From Blastopirellula marina (GTDB lineage Bacteria; Planctomycetota; Planctomycetia; Pirellulales; Pirellulaceae): DNA of 64,000 nt. The stretch covers positions 620,001-684,000 of the forward strand of contig NZ_PUHY01000010.1 of assembly GCF_002967765.1 (NCBI RefSeq), given 5' to 3'. The notes below the pieces were generated by a model. The model was given only the letters and a program-made list of their open reading frames with translations. It was not told the origin of the DNA and searched no databases. Below are positions 8,681-17,635 of the stretch, piece by piece. Positions within the stretch are counted from its first letter, which is position 1. Each line of letters starts with the position of its first letter. The translations under genes and the position numbers were made by a program.

Positions 8681-9550
8681 ATGACCGCCCCCCAATTGGC
8701 TCCCTTTCAATATAGCTTGCTCGACTTCGGTTCCGGGAGAAAGCTGGAGCAATTTGGATCGGTGATTCTCGATCGCTATTCCCCGTCTGCCGAAGGCTTT
8801 ATAGCTTCTAACCCGAAAATCTGGCCTCAGGCCATCGCCAAGTACGTACGTAAGAGCGAAACAGAAGGAGTTTGGCACGATGGCAGTCGCCTGCCAGAGA
8901 ATTGGCAGATCGCCGCAGGTCAGCTCAAATTTCGGTTGAAAACCACTAAATTTGGTCACTTAGGCCTCTTTCCCGAACAATTCGAGAACTGGCAGTGGCT
9001 TCAGCGAACTTGCCAACAAAGCTCGCCGCCACTGAAATTGCTCAATTTGTTTGCCTACACAGGGGGCTCCTCCTTGGCATGTGCATTAGGCGGAGGGGAA
9101 GTCGCTCATGTGGATGCGGCGGCCAACGTGGTGAAATGGGCTCGCCATAACGCCGAACTGTCCCAGCTTACCGATGCCCCCATCCGCTGGATCGCGGAGG
9201 ATGCCCGTAAGTTCGTCAAGCGCGAGAATAAGCGGGGTAATAAGTACGACGGCGTGATTCTCGATCCTCCTACCTACGGCCATGGCTCGAAGGGGGAAGT
9301 TTGGCGTATCGGTAAGCATCTGCCTTTGCTGCTAGGGCACCTGAATCAACTGCTAAGTGACGACCCGAAATTGATCTTGCTGACGTGCCATTCCCCTGGC
9401 TTCGAGGCCGACACGTTGAGGGCCTTGATTGGCGAGTACTTCCCCAGCATCCGTCGCCAAGCGATTGAAGCAGGGCCGCTCACGATCACGGACAAAAAAG
9501 GACGCCAACTACCCAGTGGCTATTTTGCTCGGTACGAAAGCGTGACTTAA
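8681..9550 (+). CDS. Class I SAM-dependent (rRNA) methyltransferase
   Basis: ATG 8681 gives a 289-aa protein; in-frame upstream codons are ignored because they lack family similarity. The Rossmann methyltransferase core is clear: KLLNLFAYTGGSSLACALGG (SAM motif I), the acidic residue in VAHVDAAANVVKWARHN (motif II), and VILDPPTYGHGSKGEVW (motif IV, DPPxY). This matches the RlmI/RlmK-like family, which methylates cytosine or guanine in 23S rRNA, but without the usual N-terminal PUA domain. The exact target is uncertain. The trmH-type methyltransferase gene lies 32 bases downstream on the same strand, suggesting a small RNA-modification operon. Confidence 0.88.
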   Translation: MTAPQLAPFQYSLLDFGSGRKLEQFGSVILDRYSPSAEGFIASNPKIWPQAIAKYVRKSETEGVWHDGSRLPENWQIAAGQLKFRLKTTKFGHLGLFPEQFENWQWLQRTCQQSSPPLKLLNLFAYTGGSSLACALGGGEVAHVDAAANVVKWARHNAELSQLTDAPIRWIAEDARKFVKRENKRGNKYDGVILDPPTYGHGSKGEVWRIGKHLPLLLGHLNQLLSDDPKLILLTCHSPGFEADTLRALIGEYFPSIRRQAIEAGPLTITDKKGRQLPSGYFARYESVT

Positions 9551-9582
9551 CACGGTTTATCGATTTAAAGAATCATTGCCGC

Positions 9583-10380
9583 ATGGAAACTATCCGCTCG
9601 CTTCAAAACTCGCAGATCAAAGCGGCTGTGAAACTTCGCGACCGGCGGGGACGCACACAGCAGCAGCGAACGATTATTGACGGCCTGCGAGAGATCAGTC
9701 GCGCCGTGGCCTGTGGATTTCCGATTGAGACTATTTATGTCGATCCAGCGGCACTTTCTGGCCCAGAGAAAGACACATTCGAAGAAGTCCTGGCCAAGGT
9801 TTCACCGAATACGATCACACATGTCACACGCGAGGTTATGACGAAGTTGGCCTTTGGAGAACGCGTGGAAGGGGCCGTGGCGGTCGCCAAACTTCCCAAG
9901 ACTTCCCTCAGCGAAATCAAGCTCCCACCGTGTCCTTTGATTGGTGTTATCGAACAGGTCGAAAAGCCAGGGAATGTTGGGGCGATTCTAAGAACGATGG
10001 ACGCCGTCGGAGCAAACCTGTTAATCTCAGCCGACGGGCGTACCGATCTTTTCAATCCAAATGCCATCCGCGCGAGCCTCGGCACTATCTTCTCGGTACC
10101 GGTGGTCGATGCCACATCGGAAGAGACTATCAAATTCCTGAGAGGGGAGGGGATTCAGATGCTGGCCGCACGCGTGGACGGTTCAGTTTCTTACACCACC
10201 GTCGACATGACGAAACCTACCGCTCTCATTCTTGGCAGTGAAGCACACGGGCTCAGTGATAATTGGCATCAAGCTGGGATTACGAATATCCACCTACCGA
10301 TGAATGGCATCGCAGACAGCTTGAACGTCTCGACCACTGCAGCCGTGCTGCTTTATGAAGCGTTGCGGCAGCGAGCTTAG
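9583..10380 (+). CDS. TrmH/SpoU-family RNA 2'-O-methyltransferase
   Basis: This 265-aa protein has an N-terminal substrate-binding part (residues 1-100, ETIRSLQNSQIKAAVKLRDR). The SPOUT catalytic domain carries the knot motifs IEQVEKPGNVGAILRTMDAV (motif 1, with NxGAILRT), LILGSEAHGLSD (motif 2) and LPMNGIADSLNVSTTAAVLL (motif 3). All three are complete. Members methylate ribose 2'-OH in rRNA or tRNA; the N-terminal region suggests a 23S rRNA enzyme of the RlmB/TsnR type. It ends 7 bases before the convergent folD stop. Confidence 0.93.
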   Translation: METIRSLQNSQIKAAVKLRDRRGRTQQQRTIIDGLREISRAVACGFPIETIYVDPAALSGPEKDTFEEVLAKVSPNTITHVTREVMTKLAFGERVEGAVAVAKLPKTSLSEIKLPPCPLIGVIEQVEKPGNVGAILRTMDAVGANLLISADGRTDLFNPNAIRASLGTIFSVPVVDATSEETIKFLRGEGIQMLAARVDGSVSYTTVDMTKPTALILGSEAHGLSDNWHQAGITNIHLPMNGIADSLNVSTTAAVLLYEALRQRA

Positions 10381-10387
10381 TCGCAAC

Positions 10388-11269
10388 CTACTTCGCTTGC
10401 AGCATCGCTGCTTTCAACGTGTTTTCCATCAACATGGTAACGGTCAATCGCCCGACGCCGCCCGGCACAGGTGTCACGGCTCCAGCGACTTCCAGTAGTG
10501 CGTCATAGTCGACATCGCCGCACAATCCTTCTTCCGTGCGATTGATACCAACGTCAACGACAATTGCTCCTGGCTTCACCATATCAGCGGTGACAAACTT
10601 AGCCACACCGATCGCGGCGACCAAAATGTCGGCCTGGGCAGTCAATTCTTTCAGATTTGGGGTCCGGCTATGACAAACAGTTACAGTCGCATTGGCATAG
10701 TCAGGACCACAGGTTTCGCTTGTTCGCTGCATCAACATCAGGGCAAGTGGTTTGCCAACGATATCACTTCGCCCAAGAATACAGACGTTCTTCCCGGCCG
10801 TCGGTAGATCGAAGTGCTTAAGAATCTGTACCACGCCATGCGGCGTGCAGGGCAGGAAGTTCGGTCGTCCTTGCGAAAGCAAACCGACGTTACTGGGATG
10901 AAAGCAGTCGACGTCCTTTTTGGGATCAATCGCATCGAGTACTTCGGAAGCGTCGAGATGCTTTGGCAACGGTAACTGAACCAAGATACCACTTACATTG
11001 TCATCCTGGTTAAGCTGATTCACTAAAGCGAGCAGATCCTGCTGCGAGATGTCCTCTGGCATGCGAAATAACTCGCTGGCCATACCGACTTTTTCACACG
11101 CTCGCTCTTTGTTGCGGACATAGACCTGGCTGGCTGGGTCTTCCCCCACCAGTACGGCCGCAAGACAAGGAGTAATGCCTGTTTCGCTTTTGAATTGCTC
11201 CACACGACCTGCGATTTCCTCTTGCAGGGCATTGGCAACCGTTTTTCCATCCAGAATCGTGGCACTCAC
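10388..11269 (-). CDS. folD: Bifunctional methylenetetrahydrofolate dehydrogenase/cyclohydrolase
   Basis: This 293-aa protein, of normal length for FolD, interconverts 5,10-methylene-THF, methenyl-THF and 10-formyl-THF in one-carbon metabolism. YVRNKERACEKVGM contains the catalytic lysine, ILVQLPLPKHLD is the substrate motif, CILGRSDIVGKPLALMLM is the NADP-binding signature, and VTPVPGGVGRLTVTMLMENT is the C-terminal signature. The start is GTG 11269, with a purine-rich GGGGAG upstream. The gene is transcribed alone, divergent from cysI. The nearby fhcA belongs to the separate tetrahydromethanopterin-linked C1 route. Confidence 0.97.
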   Translation of the reverse strand: MSATILDGKTVANALQEEIAGRVEQFKSETGITPCLAAVLVGEDPASQVYVRNKERACEKVGMASELFRMPEDISQQDLLALVNQLNQDDNVSGILVQLPLPKHLDASEVLDAIDPKKDVDCFHPSNVGLLSQGRPNFLPCTPHGVVQILKHFDLPTAGKNVCILGRSDIVGKPLALMLMQRTSETCGPDYANATVTVCHSRTPNLKELTAQADILVAAIGVAKFVTADMVKPGAIVVDVGINRTEEGLCGDVDYDALLEVAGAVTPVPGGVGRLTVTMLMENTLKAAMLQAK

Positions 11270-11659
11270 CGGGCATACTCCCCACTAGGGTGTTATCGGG
11301 CATGTTGGGAATGCCTGTCATTTTATCGCTGAATCCCCCTCGCCAACCACCACCCCATAACCCGCTCCGCTGCCGATTGTACGCCTGCCTCCGGTAGCCC
11401 TCTGACAACCGACCAAACGCCAAATTACGAAATTGAATTAACCCCTCACCCTTCCAGGACGTCCAAAATAGGAATCCGCTAGGGAAATCCTGGCGAGATT
11501 GACGCATTACGAAGAATTGTCCGAATGTGTATATTGGGCGCGTGTTCCCACTATTTTGGCCGGATTGCCATCGATAGAGGGTCAAAAATGCGTGCCGAAG
11601 TCCGAATTTACGCAGGCACACCAACCTGCCTTCCTATTTTCCCCAAATAACTTTGCTCC
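11270..11659. other. Intergenic region between folD and cysI
   Basis: This 390-base divergent spacer must hold the promoters of folD (minus) and cysI (plus). I see no convincing -35/-10 pair, riboswitch or small gene. A short AT-rich patch (TGTGTATATT, near 11526) about 130 bases before cysI is the best -10-like sequence but lacks a matching -35. Reading frames here are shadows. Confidence 0.3.
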
Positions 11660-13366
11660 ATGGCTTCCACTGATAAAAAGCTGAGCCCGGTAGAGGGCAT
11701 CAAAGACGACAGCAATTACCTCCGCGGCAACATCGCCACCGAAATGGTTGACGGAACGGACCATTTCAGCAAAGAGAGCATCCAGCTCATCAAGCACTTT
11801 GGCATGTACCAGCAAGACGATCGTGACGCTCGTGCTGCCAGCCGAGCCGCCGGGGGTTCGGGCAAAGAGTACATCATGATGGTCCGGACACGGCTGCCAG
11901 CCGGTCTGTTGACCAGCAAGCAACTCATGGAAGAACTCGACCTGTGCGATGAGCTAGGCAACGGCACGCTCCGCATCACTAGCCGTCAGGCCACGCAATT
12001 CCACGGCATTCACAAGGACAACGTTCGCACGCTGATGCAGCGGATGAAGGGCGTCGGTTTGACCACGCTTGGCGCTTGTGGCGACGTCAACCGTAACGTC
12101 ATGTGCTGCCCAGCTCCGTTCAAGAACAACCAGTTGCACAACCAGATCCAGGACATGTCGTTCCAACTGGCCGATCACTTCGCCCCGAAAACCGGCGCCT
12201 ACCGCGAGATCTTCCTGCAAGATCCGGAAACCGGCGAGAAGGAACAGGTCGACACTGGCGAAACCATCGAACCGATCTACGGTAAGCATTACCTGCCTCG
12301 TAAATTCAAGATGGGCATCTGCCTGCCAGAAGATAACTGCATCGACGTCTATACCCAAGACTTGGGCATGATCGCCATCCACGAGGAGGGCAAGATCATT
12401 GGCTACAACATCCTGGTCGGTGGTGGTATGGGTCGTACGCCAAGCGCGGACAAGACCTATCCAGCCCTCGGTATGAAACTGACCTACGTTTCGCCAGAAG
12501 ACCTCATCCCGGTTTGCGAAGCGATTGTCAAAGTTCAGCGTGACTTCGGTAATCGCGAAGACCGCAAGGTCGCGCGGCTGAAGTACACGGTCCGCAACAT
12601 GGGCTTGGACGAGTTTAAGAAGAAGGTCGAAGAATACTTCGGCCGCGACCTTCCCGATCCGCACCCAGCCGACGTCACCGACTTCGACGACCACAAAGGT
12701 TGGTCGGAGCAGGGGGATGGTAACTGGTTCTATGGTCTGAACGTCGAGAACGGCCGTATTGCCGATAACGAGACGCACAGCTTGAAGACCGCAATTCGCG
12801 AGATCTGTACGACTCTTGATCCCGGCATTCACTTCACCGGCCACCAGGACATCATCTTCAGCGGCATCGCCGAAGCTGACAAAGGCAAGCTGGAAGACAT
12901 CCTGCGGAAGCACAAAGTCGTGCTCACCGAAGAAATCAGCAACACGCTTCGCTGGTCGATGGCCTGTGTCGCTTGGCCGACGTGTGGTCTTTCGATCACC
13001 GAAAGCGAACGTGCGCTACCTGGCATGGTCGATGACCTGGAAAAGGAAGTTGAAAAGCTTGGTCTTTCCGGCGAGAAGTTCACCATGCGAATGACCGGCT
13101 GCCCCAATGGCTGTGCCCGGCCTTATAACAGCGACATCGGCCTGGTTGGTCGTGCGAAGGAAAAGTACACCATGTTCCTCGGCGGCCGTTTGCTCGGCAA
13201 CCGCTTGAGCTACATCTACAAAGACATGGTCCCTGCCGATGAAGTGGTTCCAGAACTGGTGAAGGTGCTCACCGTATTCAAGGAACAGCGCGTTGAAGGG
13301 GAAAGTCTCGGAGACTTCTGCGATCGCCTGGGGCAAGAGAAGCTGCTGGAAGCAACCGGCGGCTAA
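11660..13366 (+). CDS. cysI: Assimilatory sulfite reductase, siroheme/4Fe-4S hemoprotein subunit
   Basis: This 568-aa protein is the usual CysI length and catalyses six-electron reduction of sulfite to sulfide in sulfur assimilation. The cluster-siroheme ligands are present as C-x5-C (ACVAWPTCGL) and C-x3-C (TGCPNGCARP), followed by DIGLVGR. The two ferrite-reductase half domains each have conserved arginine motifs (LRITSRQATQFHGI and LDPGIHFTGHQDI). The tail resembles the CysI family more than ferredoxin-nitrite reductase, but a ferredoxin-type electron donor is possible because no cysJ flavoprotein gene lies nearby. A strong hairpin follows the stop. Confidence 0.92.
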   Translation: MASTDKKLSPVEGIKDDSNYLRGNIATEMVDGTDHFSKESIQLIKHFGMYQQDDRDARAASRAAGGSGKEYIMMVRTRLPAGLLTSKQLMEELDLCDELGNGTLRITSRQATQFHGIHKDNVRTLMQRMKGVGLTTLGACGDVNRNVMCCPAPFKNNQLHNQIQDMSFQLADHFAPKTGAYREIFLQDPETGEKEQVDTGETIEPIYGKHYLPRKFKMGICLPEDNCIDVYTQDLGMIAIHEEGKIIGYNILVGGGMGRTPSADKTYPALGMKLTYVSPEDLIPVCEAIVKVQRDFGNREDRKVARLKYTVRNMGLDEFKKKVEEYFGRDLPDPHPADVTDFDDHKGWSEQGDGNWFYGLNVENGRIADNETHSLKTAIREICTTLDPGIHFTGHQDIIFSGIAEADKGKLEDILRKHKVVLTEEISNTLRWSMACVAWPTCGLSITESERALPGMVDDLEKEVEKLGLSGEKFTMRMTGCPNGCARPYNSDIGLVGRAKEKYTMFLGGRLLGNRLSYIYKDMVPADEVVPELVKVLTVFKEQRVEGESLGDFCDRLGQEKLLEATGG

Positions 13367-13376
13367 GATCCAATAT

Positions 13377-13413
13377 CCTGTTCCCTCTCCCCAATCCGGG
13401 GAGAGGGAACAGG
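13377..13413. terminator. 16-bp perfect hairpin between convergent cysI and fhcA
   Basis: CCTGTTCCCTCTCCCC (13377-13392) and its exact reverse complement (13398-13413) flank a 5-nt loop. The dyad is extended outward by ATCCA (13369-13373) and TGGAT (13417-13421), the latter touching the fhcA stop codon. It lies exactly between two converging genes and is probably a bidirectional terminator, although no T tract follows. The GC-rich CCCTCTCC/GGAGAGGG arms look like a dispersed REP-type repeat; I see only this copy in the window. Confidence 0.75.
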
Positions 13414-13420
13414 CTCTGGA

Positions 13421-15076
13421 TTACGACGTAGCCACCGTATGAACTTCCCCTAAATGCTGTTTTTCGATCGCGAAATTACGGAAGCGAATTGTATGGGCTT
13501 CGTCGAACCATTTCTGGATGACTGGCAATTGGCCGTCGTCCATGCCAGGATTGACAGCGAACAGTTTGCCGAACACCTCGCGGCCGATTTCGCCATCTTC
13601 GACGATCACCCGACCAGCTTGCACTACGTAGCGTGGCCTTTGGAACATCTCAGTCCGATTGAGACTAGGCGTGTAGATGGTTACGTCGGCGTCAGCACCG
13701 ATGCCAAGATGCCCCTTCGTGGTTAGCCCGAGCATCTTCGCCGGCGCGGCGCGAGTAATGATCGCGATTTCGTTGAGCGAATACTCGCGATCTAAATCAG
13801 CTAACATCGTCCGATCGCCGAGTGTCTTGTGCATCCGCGCGATCGCCTCGCGACGGAACGCGGCATCCATCAGCAGGTGAATGATTTCCGGATAACGAAA
13901 GACGGCACCACCGTTGGGATGATCGCTGCTCATCGCGATTCGCCACGGGTCTTTCATCATCAAGTACCATTCCAGCGCGGCCGCCCACTGCACGGCGTGT
14001 ACCAACACCTTCTGCGGTTGAAACTCCATCGGAATCACGCCGCAGCTGCTTTCTAGTTCGCCGTCGGCCGCGTACCAGCGATTACCGGTCAGCTTCGACA
14101 GGAAGTAGCCAAACGGCGCGTCGCCCGTCACACCCAACGTTTGCCCTGGATTCACATGGCCAACGTCGATGGTGATGTTCTCGTGCTCGTTGACGTACTC
14201 CACCAGTTCGGGCACGGCCGAACGGAAACTGGCCGGATCGTTCTCGTCGCCGGCATAGCTATGAAACTGGGTGTGCGCGAAGTGGCCACGATGTCCGCCT
14301 AGGGCTTCCATCGTCCGCAGTGTCGTTTCGCTGTTGCCCGGAACGCCCAGATTGTTGCAATGAATGTGCACTGCGTGCGGCAATTGCAATCGATCGACCG
14401 AAGCGGCCAGGTTTCGCACAATCTGTCGCGGCGAGACACCGAAGCCAGGCACGGGCTCGTCTAGCTGCTGAACCGTCTTGCGGCTGATGTGCTTCCAGTT
14501 TTCGACACCGCCAGGATTCACAACCTTCACCGCATAGGCACTTGTCGAACTAAGGGCCCAAGCCAAATAGGCATCTAGGCAATCGGTCCGCTCTTCCCGA
14601 ATCCGATCCATCACGAAATGGTTGTTACCAAACAGAAGGTAAAAACCTTTGTCCAGCAGCGGCGTATCGAGCAGGTCCTCATGCGCGTGCCGAGCATGTA
14701 AGCCAGGAATGGCCGCATCCATTGCCGTCGTGTAACCCAGACCAGCAAACATATAGCCGGTACCGACCGTGCTAGGAAGCAAGCCACCACTTGCACTGCG
14801 GCGACCTTCGCTACGTGGGATTCCTTCGTCGCGGCGATACTCGGGCGTCATCTGGCGACCGATATTTACCTTCGGACCGGCGATGTGGCAGTGCATATCT
14901 ACCCCGCCAGGCATCACCACGTAGCCGCGACAATCAATCCGCCGATCGATCGGTGGCTGATTCTCCGTCGGCGGAGCAACCACCTTGCTATCTTTCAGCC
15001 AGAGGGTTTGAACCTCGCCATCTACGCCGTTAGTCGGATCGTGAACGGTACCGTTTTCGAGGACGAGGTAACCCAA
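13421..15076 (-). CDS. fhcA: Formylmethanofuran dehydrogenase subunit A-type amidohydrolase
   Basis: This 551-aa protein belongs to the FmdA/FwdA/FhcA family of zinc amidohydrolases. The N-terminal VMPGGVDMHCHIAGPKVNIG holds the metal-binding HxH and a family-specific signature. MSSDHPNGG carries the catalytic aspartate region, and RAAPAKMLGLTTKGHLGIG is the C-terminal amidohydrolase motif. In bacteria FhcA is part of the formyltransferase/hydrolase complex that releases formate from formyl-methanofuran-like carriers in the tetrahydromethanopterin C1 pathway, also known from planctomycetes. Start TTG 15076 has AAGGAA just upstream. The other fhc subunit genes are not adjacent; cysI and tatC are the neighbours. 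Confidence 0.93.
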   Translation of the reverse strand: MGYLVLENGTVHDPTNGVDGEVQTLWLKDSKVVAPPTENQPPIDRRIDCRGYVVMPGGVDMHCHIAGPKVNIGRQMTPEYRRDEGIPRSEGRRSASGGLLPSTVGTGYMFAGLGYTTAMDAAIPGLHARHAHEDLLDTPLLDKGFYLLFGNNHFVMDRIREERTDCLDAYLAWALSSTSAYAVKVVNPGGVENWKHISRKTVQQLDEPVPGFGVSPRQIVRNLAASVDRLQLPHAVHIHCNNLGVPGNSETTLRTMEALGGHRGHFAHTQFHSYAGDENDPASFRSAVPELVEYVNEHENITIDVGHVNPGQTLGVTGDAPFGYFLSKLTGNRWYAADGELESSCGVIPMEFQPQKVLVHAVQWAAALEWYLMMKDPWRIAMSSDHPNGGAVFRYPEIIHLLMDAAFRREAIARMHKTLGDRTMLADLDREYSLNEIAIITRAAPAKMLGLTTKGHLGIGADADVTIYTPSLNRTEMFQRPRYVVQAGRVIVEDGEIGREVFGKLFAVNPGMDDGQLPVIQKWFDEAHTIRFRNFAIEKQHLGEVHTVATS

Positions 15077-15099
15077 TGGACGTTCCTTCGTGTCGCGTT

Positions 15100-16224
15100 T
15101 TATTTGGCCTCAGGGAACGGTGTCCGGGTCGATGGCATCCACTTACACAAGCCGATGCCCATGAAGTAAAGCAAGCTGAGCGGAACCGCTAGTAACATCA
15201 TGCTGATCGGATCAGACGGTGTCAAAATCATCGACAGGAAGAAGATCACCAACACCGACACGCGCCAGTTTGCCGTGTAGGCTTCGATGCTGAACAAACC
15301 GATCCGGTTCAGCAACAACATCACCAGCGGCAACTGGAAACTAATCCCGAAGCCGAGTGGCAACATGATCACGAAACCCATCCACTCGCTAATTCGCGGA
15401 CGAGGATCGATCCCAGTCATCAAGTTGAAGCTGAACAAAAAGTCGAGCACCGGTGTGAACGCCAGGAAGTACGCGATACAGGCACCGCCGAAGAACAGCG
15501 TCAAGCTGAACGGCATAAAGATCCACACGTACTTCTTCTCGTGCGGATAAAGCCCAGCCGCGACAAATTGCCACAAGTGCCAGAAAATGCCTGGGCTGGC
15601 CAAGATCGCCCCGAACACAATGCCAGCTTTCATCCAAATCATGAACACTTCTTCCACGCGAAGTGCTTCTGTGGAAGGTTCGATCCGCTGCCAAGTTCGC
15701 ATCCGAATTGGTTCGGTCTCTGGCAGGACCTTCGCATCTTGTAACGCCTTACGAACGTCGAGATCTTTATCGGTTTCCTTTTCGCCGGAAGGAGATTCGT
15801 CTTCCTTCTTTGGCTCGTCGTCGACCTCGGGCAGTTTCGTCGCGTCGTCGCTTGGTTCGCCTTCTTTCGGCGGTTCGTAATTCGCAAGACGCTTGATCTC
15901 GTCTGGCTCGACCCAGATATCGACCGGCGCCCAGTCCTTATCTTGCAGCTCTTCAAGCACCTTGGTTTCTTGCGCATCCGTAAGTTCGATACCAAGGTTT
16001 TCTTCCAGACGAGCAATCGACTTCTTCTGGTAGTATCGCACCAAGGCTTGTTGAATCGGCTGCTCGATGAATTTGACGACATCGGAACCGAAGTACAGTC
16101 CGATTGCCACACCGACGCCGAGCCAGATGAGCGCCTTAAAGAGACACGAGCGGAGCTCTTCGAGGTGGTCGCCGAACGACATCGAAGAGCCTTCAAAGAA
16201 ATCATCGTTGATCTTGCTGTTCAT
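15100..16224 (-). CDS. tatC: Twin-arginine translocase subunit TatC with long periplasmic insertion
   Basis: TatC is the polytopic inner-membrane receptor that binds twin-arginine signal peptides for export of folded proteins. The N-terminal SFGDHLEELRSCLFKALIWL is the hallmark, and six membrane helices can be traced. The protein is 374 aa, whereas ordinary TatC is about 240-260. The excess lies after helix 1 (residues ~75-185) as a charged, Glu/Lys-rich stretch (PPKEGEPSDDATKLPEVDDE), predicted in the first periplasmic loop. Core helices and the final VPLSLLYFMGIGL segment are intact. Gene order suggests it is transcribed just before fhcA (24-base gap). No tatA/tatB genes are visible here. 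Confidence 0.93.
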   Translation of the reverse strand: MNSKINDDFFEGSSMSFGDHLEELRSCLFKALIWLGVGVAIGLYFGSDVVKFIEQPIQQALVRYYQKKSIARLEENLGIELTDAQETKVLEELQDKDWAPVDIWVEPDEIKRLANYEPPKEGEPSDDATKLPEVDDEPKKEDESPSGEKETDKDLDVRKALQDAKVLPETEPIRMRTWQRIEPSTEALRVEEVFMIWMKAGIVFGAILASPGIFWHLWQFVAAGLYPHEKKYVWIFMPFSLTLFFGGACIAYFLAFTPVLDFLFSFNLMTGIDPRPRISEWMGFVIMLPLGFGISFQLPLVMLLLNRIGLFSIEAYTANWRVSVLVIFFLSMILTPSDPISMMLLAVPLSLLYFMGIGLCKWMPSTRTPFPEAK

Positions 16225-16589
16225 TCCTTGGAGCCTCGCTACAGGAAGCGCGTATTTCTATTTCACAGTGGGGAAGAATGGGCAGCGGTAAGCTTGTTCC
16301 TGAGTGGATCTGGCTGTTCGACGATCACCGAATCGACCGACAATCGCTACACGCCATCGAAGCAAACAGGTTGTCTTACCATGTCGGTGGTTACTTGCCG
16401 GCACCCCGAAAGAGCACTACGCGCGACAGCAGTGGGGCATAGATATTAGGCCGGTCCTGCCACCTGACATCTGTTTTATCCTAACAACGAGTCGCAAATG
16501 TTACAATAACCGACATGCCCCATCCGAGCGTCACTTGCCATGACTGCCATCCCGCATAATCGATACGATCGCAACCGAAGGGAAACACC
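16225..16589. other. Intergenic region between tatC and manA
   Basis: This 365-base divergent spacer must supply promoters for both genes. A -10-like TACAAT lies at 16502-16507, pointing toward manA, but no good -35 sits 16-18 bases before it. I found no RNA gene or small protein. Confidence 0.3.
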
Positions 16590-17561
16590 GTGCCGCTGAA
16601 CTATCCTTTGATCTTCGAACCGACGTTTCGTGACTACATTTGGGGTGGTCGCCGCTTGGCCACCGTATTGAACAAACCCCTTCCAGCGGAAGGTGACTTC
16701 GCCGAGAGCTGGGAAGTGGTCGACCATGGCGACGATCAAAGCGTTGTCGCAAACGGCCCGATGAAAGGGAGAACGCTGGGCCAGTTGGTCAAGGAATTCC
16801 CACAGGACCTGTTCGGCACCAAGAAAGCAACGCCCACCTTTCCGCTGCTGTTCAAGTTCCTCGACGCGAACCGCGATCTTTCGATCCAAGTTCACCCCGA
16901 CGACACGATGGGAGCAACACTCGATCCGCCTGATCTCGGCAAGACCGAAGCGTGGTACATCTTGGATGCCGAGCCCGGGGCCAAGGTCTATGTCGGACTG
17001 AAAGAGGAAGTCACCCGTGACGATCTTGCCGCAGCAGTTGCTGCCAACCGCGTAATCGAATGCATGCACGTGATCGAGCCCAAAGCGGGGGATTGCCTGT
17101 TTATCCCGGCGAAAACAGTCCATGCCCTTGGTAAAGGTTTGCTCGTGGCCGAGATCCAACAAGCGAGTAATACTACGTTTCGCTTGTTCGATTGGAACCG
17201 AGTCGGAGCCGACGGCCAACCGCGTCCGCTGCACATTGATCAGTCACTGGAGACCATCGACTTTGAACGCGGCCCCGTCGAGCCTCGGGTTCCGCAACCA
17301 ACCTCCGATCCAGACGCGAGTCGCCTCGTGACTTGTGAAAAGTTCGTGCTGGATCGGTGGACCTTGGAAGGTCGCAAATCGATCGGGGGGACCGACCGAT
17401 TCCATATCGTGGCCATTTTAGAAGGGAAGATCCGCACCTCGCACGCCCAGCTTGATCAGGCCCTCGGCAAGGGTTCAACCTTTCTCATCCCAGCTAAATG
17501 CGGCCCGCTACAGATCAACGCGGTGCAGCCAACGGTTCTGCTGGACATGTATTTGCCGTAA
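16590..17561 (+). CDS. manA: Mannose-6-phosphate isomerase, class I
   Basis: This 323-aa protein has the short Bacillus-type class I form. It interconverts fructose-6-phosphate and mannose-6-phosphate, feeding GDP-mannose and glycan synthesis. The cupin metal site is visible as LSIQVHPDD (Gln and His ligands), KTEAWYIL (Glu ligand) and FIPAKTVHAL (His ligand). FRDYIWGGRRLA near the N-terminus is a family signature. The start is GTG 16590; the protein would read MPLNYPLIFEP. A perfect inverted repeat lies 32 bases after the stop. Confidence 0.95.
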   Translation: MPLNYPLIFEPTFRDYIWGGRRLATVLNKPLPAEGDFAESWEVVDHGDDQSVVANGPMKGRTLGQLVKEFPQDLFGTKKATPTFPLLFKFLDANRDLSIQVHPDDTMGATLDPPDLGKTEAWYILDAEPGAKVYVGLKEEVTRDDLAAAVAANRVIECMHVIEPKAGDCLFIPAKTVHALGKGLLVAEIQQASNTTFRLFDWNRVGADGQPRPLHIDQSLETIDFERGPVEPRVPQPTSDPDASRLVTCEKFVLDRWTLEGRKSIGGTDRFHIVAILEGKIRTSHAQLDQALGKGSTFLIPAKCGPLQINAVQPTVLLDMYLP

Positions 17562-17592
17562 TTTGTCCTTCCGTTTGACGAGATCAAGAACA

Positions 17593-17635
17593 GGTTACAG
17601 TTGAACCATACTCCCAGAATACGACAACTGTAACC
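17593..17635. terminator. 11-bp inverted repeat after manA
   Basis: GGTTACAGTTG (17593-17603) and CAACTGTAACC (17625-17635) are perfect reverse complements separated by 21 bases. It could be a terminator for manA, though there is no T tract and the loop is long. It could equally be a split operator upstream of the lipoprotein gene at 17732. Confidence 0.45.

Noticed and set aside
11094-11624. Open frame crossing the folD start into the spacer
   Set aside because: It is out of frame with folD and reads into non-coding sequence; no start signal or domain.
11954-12913. 319-codon open frame antisense to cysI
   Set aside because: It lies wholly inside the well-supported sulfite reductase gene; composition and lack of motifs mark it as a shadow frame.
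16476-17234. 252-codon minus-strand frame over manA
   Set aside because: It overlaps a complete mannose-6-phosphate isomerase; shadow of biased third positions.
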